A model generated the notes under the pieces. It saw only the letters and a list, made by a program, of their open reading frames with translations, did not search any database and was not told the DNA's origin. From Struthidea cinerea (lineage: Eukaryota > Chordata > Aves > Passeriformes > Corcoracidae): a stretch of 64,000 nt of DNA. Made by a program: the position numbers and the translations under genes. Below are positions 37,013-49,700 of this stretch, in pieces (the stretch's first letter is position 1; the number at the start of each line of letters is the position of its first letter). The DNA lies in contig VZTI01004400.1 in NCBI GenBank assembly GCA_013397865.1, forward strand, positions 2,560,500 to 2,624,499. The letters are read 5' to 3'.

Positions 37013-40000
37013 TGCTGCAGTTTCTGGACAAGTCCTTCACTCACATGTTCTGTGTAATGCCATGTTAAAATTCCTTAAGCTCCTCCTATAACCTGTTAGA
37101 GAAAGAACTATACTCTTTACTAGGGAAAGGTAGATAGGAACATGATTTTATATCAGCCAAAAGCCAAATCCAATTTGCTTTGGCTGGTAGGACAATCTCT
37201 CCCACAGGATCAGCTACTCGAAGGACAGCAGTCTTCCCCTCACTCAGTGGCTATTCCTTCTCCTAATCCAACTTGCTTTCATCTCTCACTTGCCCAATCA
37301 CTCACAGAATGCGTAATGAAAGCCAAAATATCCTGCAGAAGGACAAACTAATGGAAAAATCCCTAACTGGCAATGCAATTTCATTTCCTGACAACATTGC
37401 AATAAATTCCAAATCTAGGGTCAGGTAGAAGAAATTATTTTTGCAGGATGAAGCCCCCAGAACAGGAAACATTACACCAGCTCCAGCCTCCAACTCCATC
37501 AGCCTGACTTCTTCACTAATACTACATTTCATGGTTGACCATGCATCTGACAACTTCATGGGCTCCAGTGGAGCTGCATTTCTTGTTCTAAGGTTCCATT
37601 TCTCTGTACATTCCTTTATTTGCTTGTGTGTTGGAAGAGACTCCTGCACTGGAGGAAGTGGGCTCTGTTCAGAGCAGAGCTTCAGAAATCTGACTAAAAC
37701 CTTTCTTTGCCATTTTGTGTTAACAAATGTTGACATGCAATGGCAACATAGCACAGTGGAGGCAATGTGTGGTTCTGGAGATAACTGGTAATGTTTGCTT
37801 TCATATATGTGTTTCTGTGTATAAATATATATATGTATGCATACATTTTTTTCTAATGCTTATATGTGTCATACAGTTCTCATGCATTTGAGCCCCTGCA
37901 TAGGAGCTTGCTCTGGGGATTTTTCTGACTATCCCCAAGCTCGCAGAAGACAGGCCTGTGGGAACTAAGACTGATGAGGAAAAGGGGCATATGGGACAAA
38001 ATCACAAGGTGGTCTTTTACAAGGAAACAGCCTTTTTTTTTCTCTCCTGTGTTTCAGAGCATAGCAACTACATCTTTTAATCTGTTAGTATTATCTTCGT
38101 AATGAGTGACCCATACTGGTCTTATTTTCTATAATGGTCTTCTCTCAACCCTCCACTATTTGCACACATATGCATGAATCTACGCAGAATTTTATAAGAT
38201 CTGGTAAAAAGCACTAGCACCATTACCACAGAAAATGGAGTCGTGGCTGTGAAAGGCATTCAGATTTAAACTTTTCTTTAGCAAGTAGAAGTACTGACAA
38301 ATCTCATATTAATTTCTGGATCTTAATTCTTGTACTACATGCCTTTTGAGTGATGTACTGTACTTTTGAGGATAAGCACATCTTGGGGGCTGTGGTATGT
38401 TTTTTTTAAAGTAAATATTACACAGTACAGTCGTTGGATCTGCATAACATTACCAGAAACATCTGCAGATCTTCAATTCCTTCTAATCTTATTATTTTCC
38501 TGACAGCTATAAACTGATGCTTCAAAATGTAACATTTACTATGGGTAAAAATGTTTCTTCTCACCAAACAGAATTCCTTTGCCAGAAAAATAGTCCAGTG
38601 ACAACAGCAGAAAGGTAGGGTTTGTGGTGGTGCTGTGCTCAAGAGGGAATAGAAATAATTTACAATTCTTGTTAAAGTTCCAAAGTCTCAGTCCTCTACT
38701 GTGACCTTTCAGATACTAGTGGGTTTTTTTTCCTTAAAGTCATCAACAGTTCTTGTCACTTGACTGCAACCTCTGCACAGTTATCATTTCCTTTGCAGTT
38801 GATCCAGAAATCAGAATGCAGGGAAAAGTCATTCACTGTTGTAACCATTTTAATATCAATTTCATGGGCTTAGGTGTTAGACTGGCAAAATTTTTTCTTG
38901 TTAGAATATTTGGACTTGCGATATTCCAACAACTACAAAGCAGCTGCAGGTGCTGTGGGATCTGCAGACTCTAACCAGTGTAGGTTTGTATGTTCACACA
39001 TGGTTTGGAATGGCTGTTAACGACTTCAGCCAATTGCAAGAGCTGGTAATTCTATCATGGGAAAGAACAACTTGGATAAATACTACCCACTGGGGAGATT
39101 AAGTTTGAATACATATTCATCATAGATGATCTAAAATTCTCATCCTTTCTGTTATGCAGTTATCTAACGTGACTTGTGTTGTGTTTGTGTTTTCTGACAA
39201 TCCCTCTTTCTTGCCTAACTTTAATCAGAAGTGGCATTTGGTTTCAGACATGATACAGTGAGGTGAGATGAGAAGTAACTGCCTCATAAAGCTGTTGTTG
39301 GCAAACAGAGAGATTGAAGGAGATTGCACTGCTTCATGGCCAATCTGCGCTTTGAAATGTTCCTATCTAGTCCCAGAGCAAGAAGTTTTAAAGCATTGCA
39401 TGCCATGCACAAGACTGCTGAGCAAACAGGTGGTTTCAGTCTGGTGAAACTGTATACCTCCGGCCTGTGGTACCAGTGGAAGAATGAAGACAAGTTTGTA
39501 TACGGGTCTGTTACTTTCCAGAACATGTTAACTCGCTGCTTTTAAATAAAATGCGTTACACGTACAAATCCAAGCCTTCCTGTCTTGCCAACATCCCTGG
39601 TTATTGTTTCAGTCTTACACTGCTCATCCGGATTCCCATTTCTCAGTACACAGGCATCATCTTCCGAGTGATTTAATAATGGCTGTTCAGCTGGACCTTT
39701 TGCACCTTACATCACGTTCAGAAATTTGAATTAGAACAGACTTCATTTCTAGCTTGATTAATTCAGCTGGGTAAACCATTATAACATTTGTTAATTAAAG
39801 GTTGGTTTAATTGAAACTATGGAGAAATACTGTCATTGTATTAAAACTTTATCCCTTGAAGTCAAGCTTCTAGAAAGATGTACAGAGGGGTTTTAACTTG
39901 TTTTAAGTGCTGGAACTAATGCTCAGGAGAGAATTATATGCAGTAGGTAAAAAAAGATTTTTATAATAGTTGTTTTCAGTCTGAGTCTTGAAAATTAGTC

Positions 40001-40762
40001 TTTCATTCATAGTGAGACAGATGCAGTTATATGCAAAACTCTGTCAAGGCGAGGCAGGAAATGAATTGGACTGGAATTTGAACGTTCATCAACAAACCTT
40101 TAAAAATAATGCAGGGTGGGCATTCAGCAGATCAGAAGAAAACTGAAGTAGGGTAAAACTGCTGAGTTTTAAAAACCAGTTTCACAGTAAGTAGTTCAAG
40201 CTCCCTCTAAGCAATTCACATGTTCTGAAGTTTGGGAGCACAGCTGCAACCATCCACTGTAATATAAAGAAATGTGCTTTATTGTCCCCCTGAAAGGGTC
40301 ATCATTAAATCCTCTAAACAATCCTTTATGAGCAAAATGGATGCTGATCGGGCCACAGATCTGCAAAGTTATAGGGAAAGAGGGATTTTCCTCAACAAAA
40401 AGAAGAATTTCAGAGGTTTCTGTTTTAAAACAGAAAGAATTCTCCACTCAATTGGAAGTGGAGTAATACATAAGGGAAGTCAAACTTTTTCTTCTTTTGT
40501 TTTACTAACTTTTTTGACCTATTTATGCTTTTCTAGTTAGATATAATGGCTAAAACTTGAAAACATGAGAAGCAGATACAATACACCAATGAAGAAATCT
40601 CAGCATTGTGGGAAATGAAGTTATAGAGAGCTTGCAGGTGCAGACAGAGTACATAAATAGCGTTGTTCTGGAACAGATAGAATTGGATCCATATTTTGAT
40701 CTGAGACCTTGGGGAAGACTGCCTGAGTTAGAATAATGGGCTTTTGCAGTTTAAAGCAAGAC
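37013..40762. other. Non-coding, no gene recognised
   Basis: AT-rich sequence containing the second arm of the old duplication (37693-38110). Open frames up to 150 codons at 37302-37791 overlap on both strands and match nothing I know. Confidence 0.55.
37693..38110 (+). repeat. Diverged duplicate, copy B
   Basis: Partner of 33640-34040, in the same orientation and about 4.05 kb away. Matching blocks run in the same order, with a TA-rich expansion near 37800-37835 absent from copy A. Both LTRs at 35.9-37.0 kb lie between the copies. Confidence 0.55.
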
Positions 40763-41311
40763 TGTAGTTTTGTAGTTTTGAAATAAGTATGCTTTATAAA
40801 AGTAGAAATGCATTTTTAACAAGTAAAAACATGTTTTATGCAAGAAATAATAGTAATAAGTAAAAGAGTAAAGAATTTTGAGTTTAGCAATAAACCTTAC
40901 AGTAGAGTTTTTAGAAAGTTAAGATGTAACAATACAAGCCTGTACAGCGGGCCTTAATAACAATGTAGTGATTGATAAAGAAAATACACACTGCAGTAAA
41001 ATCATACAGTGATGATTGGTACAAATGTGTTAGCAAGCTTTGTGGCATTTGTTTATTGGCTTAAAAGAGGTTATAAGGCCTTGTAGCAAGAGCTAGGGTG
41101 GCTGCGGCTAGCTGGCTGTCGCTACCTCAGCATCTGTACACTTGTTACAGCTGCCACTGCTATTGCTGCTATTCATATTGCTGCTGCAATTAGAGATGTT
41201 GCTTGCAGCATCTGTCCTGTCTCATCCTTCAATAAACATGAGACTGGTTCAGCAACAAATCATCTATGTGACATCTCTGTGTTCCCGAAATCCCCTGAAT
41301 CCCGATAAACA
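40763..41311 (+). mobile_element. Probable ERV LTR, ends uncertain
   Basis: The segment has LTR-like order in plus orientation: TGTAGTTTTG start, inverted CCAAT (ATTGG 41014-41018), TTATAAGG box at 41071, a CTG-rich R-like stretch at 41100-41215, AATAAA at 41231-41236, then GTGTTCCCGAAATCCC and an end near CCCGATAAACA. The layout resembles ERVK/alpharetrovirus LTRs. No convincing target-site duplication was found, so both ends are estimates. Confidence 0.5.
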
Positions 41312-44300
41312 TGATTCAGTACCTGATTTAAATGATACTTATATGTTGTGCTAGTAGCATAAGAAGATTAGTGAAAGAAGATGTTGGTTGAGACAAAATA
41401 TTAGAATACACCAGGCCTGGCTGTTTGATTAGGTTCAATCTACAAGTCCTGCTTTGTATATTCACACCCATTCTTCAAGCGTACACAGGTCTCTCTCCTA
41501 AACTTAGAGGCCGCCAGCTGCAGATGGTAAACATGAAATAGTGCAGTACTTGTTACAAACTGTGAGTGTACTACTTTGAGGCAACATCATTTGAACTAAA
41601 TGTCTTAGACTTCTCTGAATTTTTCACAAAAATTCATCAGGTGAACAAACAGGTCTCTACTCCTTCTCTTGCCTAATGAAGTGAATTGTATTTGTTTGAT
41701 TTTGTATTGTGTTATATTTAAAGTCCAAAAAATGTTGCAAATTTTGTGTCGTAGAGTGATTGCATCTTGTGGACAGCTCCTTTTGACACAACCTAAGATC
41801 GATATAAAGGCCAATTCCCAAGAATAAGTTGCTATGAGGGCAGAATCAAATATCTAATGGACTGTCTTGCAGAAGAACTGTTTTCTTAAATTTAAATGCT
41901 ATACAAGAGAGCTGCTTAAATCTTAAAAGTAAAACCAAGTATGAAAACAAATGGTATGTTTGTATCTTGAAACAGTAAGTTTATGTGAGAAAAATGAGAA
42001 GGACAATTCTGAGTCTCCTTTGTGCTATGGTAGCACACATGCAAACTAATAATCAAATGGCAATGGAAGTTTCCAAACTGCAAATGGAAAAGGCCAGCAA
42101 CTTGTCCTTTTAGGCCTGTCTACAATGTTTCTCATAGTTCTTTCTTGCTTTCAGAAAGGCAAGGCATTCAGGCTACAAATTTCCATTCTTTGTTTTTGCA
42201 ATAGTTTTTTTCAGAGGGCCTGAGTGAGATCAATTGTGCTGAGACTGAAACAAGGAAAATGTGGAGCTTTCTTACTAATGTTAACAAATAAAGCCAGAAA
42301 ACAAAAAAGCTCTATGAGGGTAATAGCCAATCATATCTGCCCTGAAGTATAGCACAATGCAGGCACTGCACTTTACTCTGTGGGGCTGAGTGACAGAAAA
42401 AGCAGCAGCGACCTCAGAGTTTTTGCAGGAAGCTAATACCTGTGGCCATGAGAGGCTCTTGTAGCTGTCACTGTCATCCTTGCAATCTTGGTAGAAGATT
42501 GTACCAATCTTGACTGCTTTTCTTGTGGGCACATAGTGCGCTAGGTACATAGTATGATCGTTTATATAATCACGCTGTATTTGTTCACTGAAGTGTAGTT
42601 CCACTAAGCGAGACCGCTAAACGCTATGGGCTAAGTTAAATTCACTTTGCATCTGTTCTACAAGTACAAGCTAAGCCAAGGAGACCTCGGCTTTTTTGCA
42701 TTCAAAATGTGACATTCCAGTATTCATTAGATACTTTGGAAACAAGCTGTAGACAATTCAGGCTGGGTACATAAATGAATAGAAACATCTGTCTTTAGTT
42801 CCTGGCTGTAGTCTTCTGCTCATGTATCAAGTGAGCTGTGAAACATCCTAGCGCTGTGTTTACAAGCAGCATAAGAGATCATGAGAAAATAAACCATTCT
42901 GTCTTTAGAATGGTATTTCTGTAGGTTAGATTAAATGTGATAAATAAGGCATAATAATGCATTACCTGCACATTGTGGGGAAAAACATAGCCAAAATACT
43001 GCACTGCTGTCTATCTGCAGAGCACTACCCAGCTGCATGCTGAATTAGGCAGGGGGACCACTGGACAATGCCTTTCAGTTATGTGGTTAGACAGTGTTTG
43101 CATTTCTTAACTTCAGAAATCTTGACTTAATATGTTTCCTGTCCGTGGTTAGTCTGTTTTGTGAGTATTATGCATTCAAGGAGTATCAAAGTTTTTGTAA
43201 TGTGATAAACAACAATCAAGGGAGTTCATATTTCCTTACTCAGCAGTCATAAAATAATGACAGAAAAGATGAAGAAAGGCTCATGAATGCTACAGCAAAA
43301 TGCAATAACTTTGCAGTTTTAGATAATTGTTTCCACTTTTTTTATCTTTTCCTTATTCCTGTCAACATTTCTTCAGACTCTACTTCTCTATCCCATCCTG
43401 TCACCTGCATTTCAGCACAGCAATTGCTGAAAATATGGATGAGAACAACTATTTCTAAATCCCTTTTATATTTAGATACTCTAATAAAAATATAATGAGC
43501 CTTCAGCAAGTGATTTGCAACATCCGAACTCTGTTTTTCACTATATCAAATGTGCTCAAAAGTGCCAAAAATTCACAAATAACAAAAATAAAATAATGGA
43601 AATTAAAAGACTAATAAAAAATATACCCTACTAGCATTAGTGGGATGTTTTTCAGACTAAAATTGCCTTTTTTTTAACCTTCAAATTCTGTGCTAAAATA
43701 TTGCATTAATTTCTGGACAGGTAATTGCAATAAAATAGAAGAAACTGTAAATCAAATGCGGTATGAAGTGTTAAGTTAAAGGTTACGACATTTAGACATG
43801 AAAAAAATATATAAAATAAAGTGTTATCTGTAGTGACAACATTCTGAATTTCTTTTCAAATTCAGAAATGGCTATGAGTATTGCTCTCAGGATTGAATTG
43901 TTAGCTGAATTCTCTATGTAAATCAAACAAACCAATGTAAAACAATTTTGTAAAATTGTTTAGATCCTAAAAAATTCTGTAATTTCTCCCTAATTCATTC
44001 TCGATTTCAAGCCATTTCCCACTGTAAATTTTAATACTATAATTTAGTATGCGACAGCAATAACTTTTCTAAGCCTCGCATGGATCAAAGCTAAAAAATT
44101 TTGACAGCCAACCTGACAACATCCTGAATGTAAGTCATCTGATTGTAGGCAAAATTCCCCTTATTTCTATGGTGTCCTAGTTGCTACAAATTAAGTAGAC
44201 TCATTCAATGCAAAGATAAAGGACAAAGTGTAGAGTTGCATAAATACTCAATTACTTGAAATTGTTTAAAGCTAATAAATAATTGCCTAGCTTTGGACAA

Positions 44301-46635
44301 ACGTATGCCATATCTGCAAAAGATCATCATCTAACGTGTATTTAAAATATCCTGCAGGTCTAATGTAATTAAATGCACGAGCATCAGTGCAAGATGAAGA
44401 ATTTAGGAGGAAGAGAGTTTAATAATACCTGTATAGGCTTCCTTTCTTTTATTCAGGAAGGACAGTACCTACACCAGCATTAGGTTCAGGTGAACCTTTC
44501 AGGAGAGTAAGAGCATAATAGCATTTAAATGTTTTGCAGAACTAATGTTTTGTTGGTCATCATAGGTGAACATAGGTGAATTTCCACAGAACTGCTTAAA
44601 CCAGTGGAGAAAGGGTTCAGTGGATATCAGATGGAAGACCATGTCCAGGAAAGGCACTAGGTGGCATAGAGATGGTTTTTTAGGACAGTGCTGAGAGTGG
44701 GAGGAGACCTCGGAGACTTAATAAAACAGCAGTGCTTAATAGCAATGTAAACGAATCCTTTTTATGCAATTTGCCATTGCAGACATCTAAAATTGCAATA
44801 CTGCTGTAGCAGAAGAATATTGCCCATCACTTTTAATCTGGAAAGGGTTAGGATTAATGAAATAAATTAATTTGTCCCTTGACAGACCACAGGGACTTGT
44901 GAATTTCCACTTGTATTTCTCTTTCTTTCTGCTCAAACTGTGCTTTCTCAACCTTTCACAGGAATTACCTGAACCTTTTGGAGTTACATCTGCTAATGGA
45001 GCACAGATGCCCAGGAGAAAATGTACAGTCTCCCTAAGGTGTAACTGTGACACTAAGTAGTTGCTAAAGATTATTGTAGCAAAATGGTATTGTCTTCATA
45101 ATTCATTCCTAAATCAGCTGTTGGGGAAAAGGCTAGCATGTCTCCAGGCTCTTCTCTCCAGAAGTTCCTCCTTTTTGCTATGGCTTTCTTAGTTTCCTGC
45201 TCTGGGAAAAGGACTGACATTAAGGATAATGAATGTCCTGACTCACACTTCTGTTAACGAATAAGTGATATTAAAGATTCTCCCTTTATGTGGGCAGAGG
45301 AAGCTGGGCCTCATTAAGAGTTCAGAAGGAAAGATTAACATACTAATTAATGCACTAGCAAATGACAGCCAAGATCTTTGGATCTGATTTCAGGCTGTGT
45401 TCTAGCTGCAATATCTCATGACGCTCCTTCTAGAGTTAGTCAGAATTTGTTCCATTAGAAGATTGTTCACACACACAAATTTAGATAGGATTTCCCATTG
45501 TTAAATATCAACACTAACAGGTTATATTCCTTCTGAGAAACACAACTTGTATCTCTTCATCACTCTGGATCATTGACATAGCTTTAGTTAACTCAGTGCA
45601 AAATTGGAGGTGAAACCCAGACAGAATCATCCCCCGTATTCTTGTAGTACTGTAGACAAAACTGTGAAAAATAGATGTATTCAATTTATAGTTACTAGCT
45701 TGGTTTGGGAAAGACTCATTATTGAGTTTTGTGGCTCTCTATCTCTTGGTATGTAAATGGAAAATATAATTTTATAACCCTGTTGCTAGACAAAAGTTCT
45801 TGTTTTATTGCTTATTTTGAAAACTTTAAAGTCTTCTATGAACAAAGATGCTGCTTTTTTAACAGTGAAAATTCCTTAGAGATGATAAATATTGGGTGTA
45901 TTGAGGATTGGGTTTGCATTTTGTTCTTACCAAAGGGGTGTTTACACAGGCAGCAAGGAAACAAGAAGTTATGTGGCTATTAAAAACTATTATATTTAGA
46001 GCCTGGTGCACCTAAACTACTGCATCAAGTAACTATCAGTGTCTCAACACGACCTCCATCAAAATGAGCTATCCCTCCTGTTTGTAAAGATTTGTATTAC
46101 ATTTCAAAAATGTTTGCATCTCCCACTGAAATGTTTGGAGGCGGGTAATAGAATAAAATAGCAGTGATGGTAGTTGATTCAGCATATTCTGAAATCCTAA
46201 GCTTATTTACTGGTATTTATTGTACATTATATCACTTTGGGGGTGTCAAATTAAAGCTGTAAGCTAAAGGAACAAGCAAGGGTTATAGAAGCTAGCTAGA
46301 GACTTTATTGTATTCAGACATTCTTTCATTCAACTTTTGTTGATTGCCACTGACTTTGCTCACTCTTCCCCAGGCTTTCTATTTCCATTTTTCTGTAATT
46401 GTTAAATACTATTTTAATGCATAGGTTTACTTTTTTGGCTTGATAATGAATGGTTGGAGTCCACAGAACACAATAAATACAGTTGCCTTTCACTTGTTTT
46501 TGTTTGTTTGCTTTTATCATCCTTTTGTAGGCATTTCTTGCCTTTCTATGATATCTTTAGATTATAAGTTCTTCCAGCTGAAGGCATTATATTTTTCCAT
46601 ACATTCACTTGGTTCGTTTTCCCTAGGTACACTTT
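41312..46635. other. Gene desert, no gene recognised
   Basis: AT-rich sequence with only short open frames (the longest is about 107 codons) and a short near-duplication around 44563 (CATAGGTGAA twice). Nothing else was identified. Confidence 0.6.
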
Positions 46636-46728
46636 AGAATCACAGAATTAAGGTTGGAGAAGACCTCCATTATCAAGTCCAACCTTTGGCTGAACACCAC
46701 CATTTCATATTGCAAAGTGCCACAATTT
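46636..46728 (-). repeat. CR1 LINE 3' end fragment
   Basis: AATCACAGAATTAAGGTTGG followed by AGAAGACCTCCATTATCAAG and TCCAACC is the reverse complement of a CR1 3' tail. It continues into the less conserved AACACCACCATTT..AAGTGCCAC part. It is 5'-truncated, as is usual for CR1. Confidence 0.85.
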
Positions 46729-49700
46729 GAAAGTATTTTTTAATTTAAATGTATTGTAATTGTTAATCACAAGACAAGAACTTTTATAATTTTCACTTGT
46801 AGATTTAACTTGTTTGCAAAATACTCAGCTGAACATTTTTTAACTTTTTCCCCATACAGTCTTTTTCACCTAGAAAATAACTGCTCAAATTGCTGCTTAT
46901 GCTTTGAAACCATTGACAGCCTGCTAGGCCTTTTAGATGTTTCTAAAATTCAATCTCATGCTTAATGATTCTCATTAGAAAAGAAATAATTTCTTAGACC
47001 CATTAATTTTAAATGTACTTTGGCAAGTGTTGCCTATGACACAGTTATTCCTGTTCTGTTCTCATATTGTTCACCTCTGAGTGACTGCAAATCCCAGCAA
47101 GAATTCTGGGGCACATATAATTAATGAGTATGCTTGGTTAATGAACAAACATTACAGGAAGAATGAAATGTCCTCTAGCAAGTATCACTCTTGTATCCAA
47201 GGAAAGGACAGCCAACAGGCCTGGATGGTGCTCCCTTTAACATTATTTAATTCCTTGCATGTGGAAGGGATTTTGCTTTTCTTCTTTGAGGCAGGAGGGG
47301 CAGAGTGTTTTGTGCTCTGGTGTTGTTATTTACAGGGTCCTTTCTTGACCTGCTGTCCATTACAGTATTTTCTCTCCACCCTTCCCATTCAACATTTCAG
47401 AGTATCACAAGCAAGTAAGGTCCTTGGTGTTGAAAATGGATACAAATAAACTAAAAGTCTAAATTGTTGCGGAACTTTTTGGGATGGGACACATTGGGTT
47501 TCACACTGACCTATTTTCTGTGTCTAAGCTGGAGCAAGAGCCTCAGAAAATACCTACCCATCCCTCTGCTCAGCAAGAGCAGCTTGACTTCTCATTCTAT
47601 TTTTCCGGGGCGAGACAGGAACAGCCAAGTTCCGGTGCGTCGTGGCATTGGCCCATGACATTGGTGTTAAAAACAAATATTGTTCCAGCTTGTTGTGCAC
47701 CAGGAGGAGAACACTATGGGTGTATGTAAGATGGAGAGATTGTATTGGTGGAGATGTTCAGCTATAGGTAACCCCAGTGATGAGAGGGGAGAGCGCACTG
47801 CCATCTGCCAGCTGCAGAGCACAGAAAGCTGGGACCTGTGGTGGAATAGTATTCTCTCTTTAAATATTGCAGAAGAACCTCCTTCTAGAAGAACCCTGCA
47901 TTAGAGTGAAAGGAATATGTTAAAACACACGTGAATTTCCACAGGAAGAAGAGATTTGGCCAACACATAACATTTCATTGTCCTCGCTTGTGTAGAAGTC
48001 CCACTGTGTTTCAGGCAATAGCACTGAAGAGCAAATAATTCAGACAAGGCAAGTATTTTTCACTCTGCCTCTTCTGTGCTATATATTTATGCATATCTTA
48101 CACTGATTTTAGGTTGATTAATGAGGTAACTTTTTGCAATTCCAATACATCACTGTTAGCTGTGTTCTTGTGTTTCACCCAAGAGTGGTGAAAGCTGAAC
48201 TTGTTACCACACATCTAAAAGGAATTCTAAAGTTACCAAAGCAGATAGTGACTCTCAGCGTGGTCATCACATGGTTCAAAACAGCTTATTGGAAAAGCTT
48301 CCTGAAGTGAAAGTATCAGAGCCACAATTTGTTCCCACATCTTGTCAGGAGATTTGTTTGGCTAGATTGGTTTGGCTAGATTTCTTTGGCTAGAGGTTTT
48401 GTAACCTGACACACTTGGATGTCACCAGATACAGCAATAGTCATATGTTAACTTCAGAAAGAAAAAAAGTGTAGATTATGCATATCCACCTAGCAGGAAA
48501 AAAATCAACTTGTTTTCCTGTTGATCTGCTTTGAAGACTAAAACCAGATATTGTATGCCAGATAGTAAAGAGTGTACAATTTCTGTGGGATAATTTTTTT
48601 TTTAAATGAAAACCTGTGACAGATCTCGTCTTTTATTTATTTCTTTACCTTTCCTCCCACTTTTCTAACAGTAATATTGCAATTCTAAAAAAGAAATTGC
48701 ACCACATTTCCCAGTTAACACTCTCTACTCGCAGACTAGATTTTCTCACATAATAAGCAGGTAGAAGTCCCTTATATTTTATTTTCCAGTTCATAAAGTA
48801 TAAGGAAGGGAGTCAGCTATTCTGCTGTTGGTGGCAGGCCCAAGCCTTCTACTCCTCCATCTTTATGGATGTACAAGCCACATACCAAGACAAAAATGTA
48901 GGTTTTGACTGCTTTTTGGTGAAATGCATCTTGGCTCTATCCCTATTGCATAGCACTCAAAATTCCCCACTGGAAACAATTTTTTTGAAACCTTGTTGAA
49001 TTTAATTATCAGCTTTGTTCACATGCTAGAACACTGTGTAGGGATTTCTGCCTTAGAATCTGGTGTTCCAGATGATGTATCTTCAGAAGATACAGGACAG
49101 ATCTAGGAATTGTCTTGGTTAATTTTTCTATATTTATCAAGAGTGTCTTATGTTCCCTACCCACACAGATTTGTTCAAGTTTCTTAGTACATTTTATCCA
49201 GAGTCTGCCACAGTGCCTTACTCATGACTCGAGGCATCAACTAACACTTAGGGATTATGTAACACATGATGCTTTCTCTTCAGCACAGATCATGTCCCTT
49301 AGGGACAATCTCCTTATAGAGGGTCATCTGATTCACAGATGATTTTGTCTGTCAGCTCAGTTCTGTACAGAATTTTACAGATTTCAAGATCTGGGGACAG
49401 ATACCAGTAGACTGAAGGGAACTAGTGAGGAATGAAGAAGCCGTTTAATAAAACAAATAACACAGATGAACGTGGGTTGTCTCATGGTTTTAGTTTTTCC
49501 CCAGATAATTTTTGTGTAGGACTTTGATTTGTGAAATTTGGGTGAGATTAACCGTAGATTTCAGATATGTGACCAAACTTCTTCAAAACTTGATAGACTG
49601 TTAGATCTGATAGGTTTTTTTTCAGGAAGACCCACATTTTCTGCAGCCACTGTCACAAGTAAACTGTGTATTTGAGCAAGCAGTTTCATCTGTCTTTGCA

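Noticed and set aside
37302..37791. Overlapping 150- and 116-codon frames on opposite strands
   Set aside because: No similarity to known proteins; antisense pairing of frames is a composition effect.
41142..41354. 70-codon frame starting with a leucine-rich stretch, like a signal peptide
   Set aside because: The leucines come from the CTG-rich R-like part of a probable LTR, and the frame crosses the AATAAA signal.
47081..47449. 122-codon plus-strand frame
   Set aside because: Its translation resembles no protein family and there are no splice or promoter signals.
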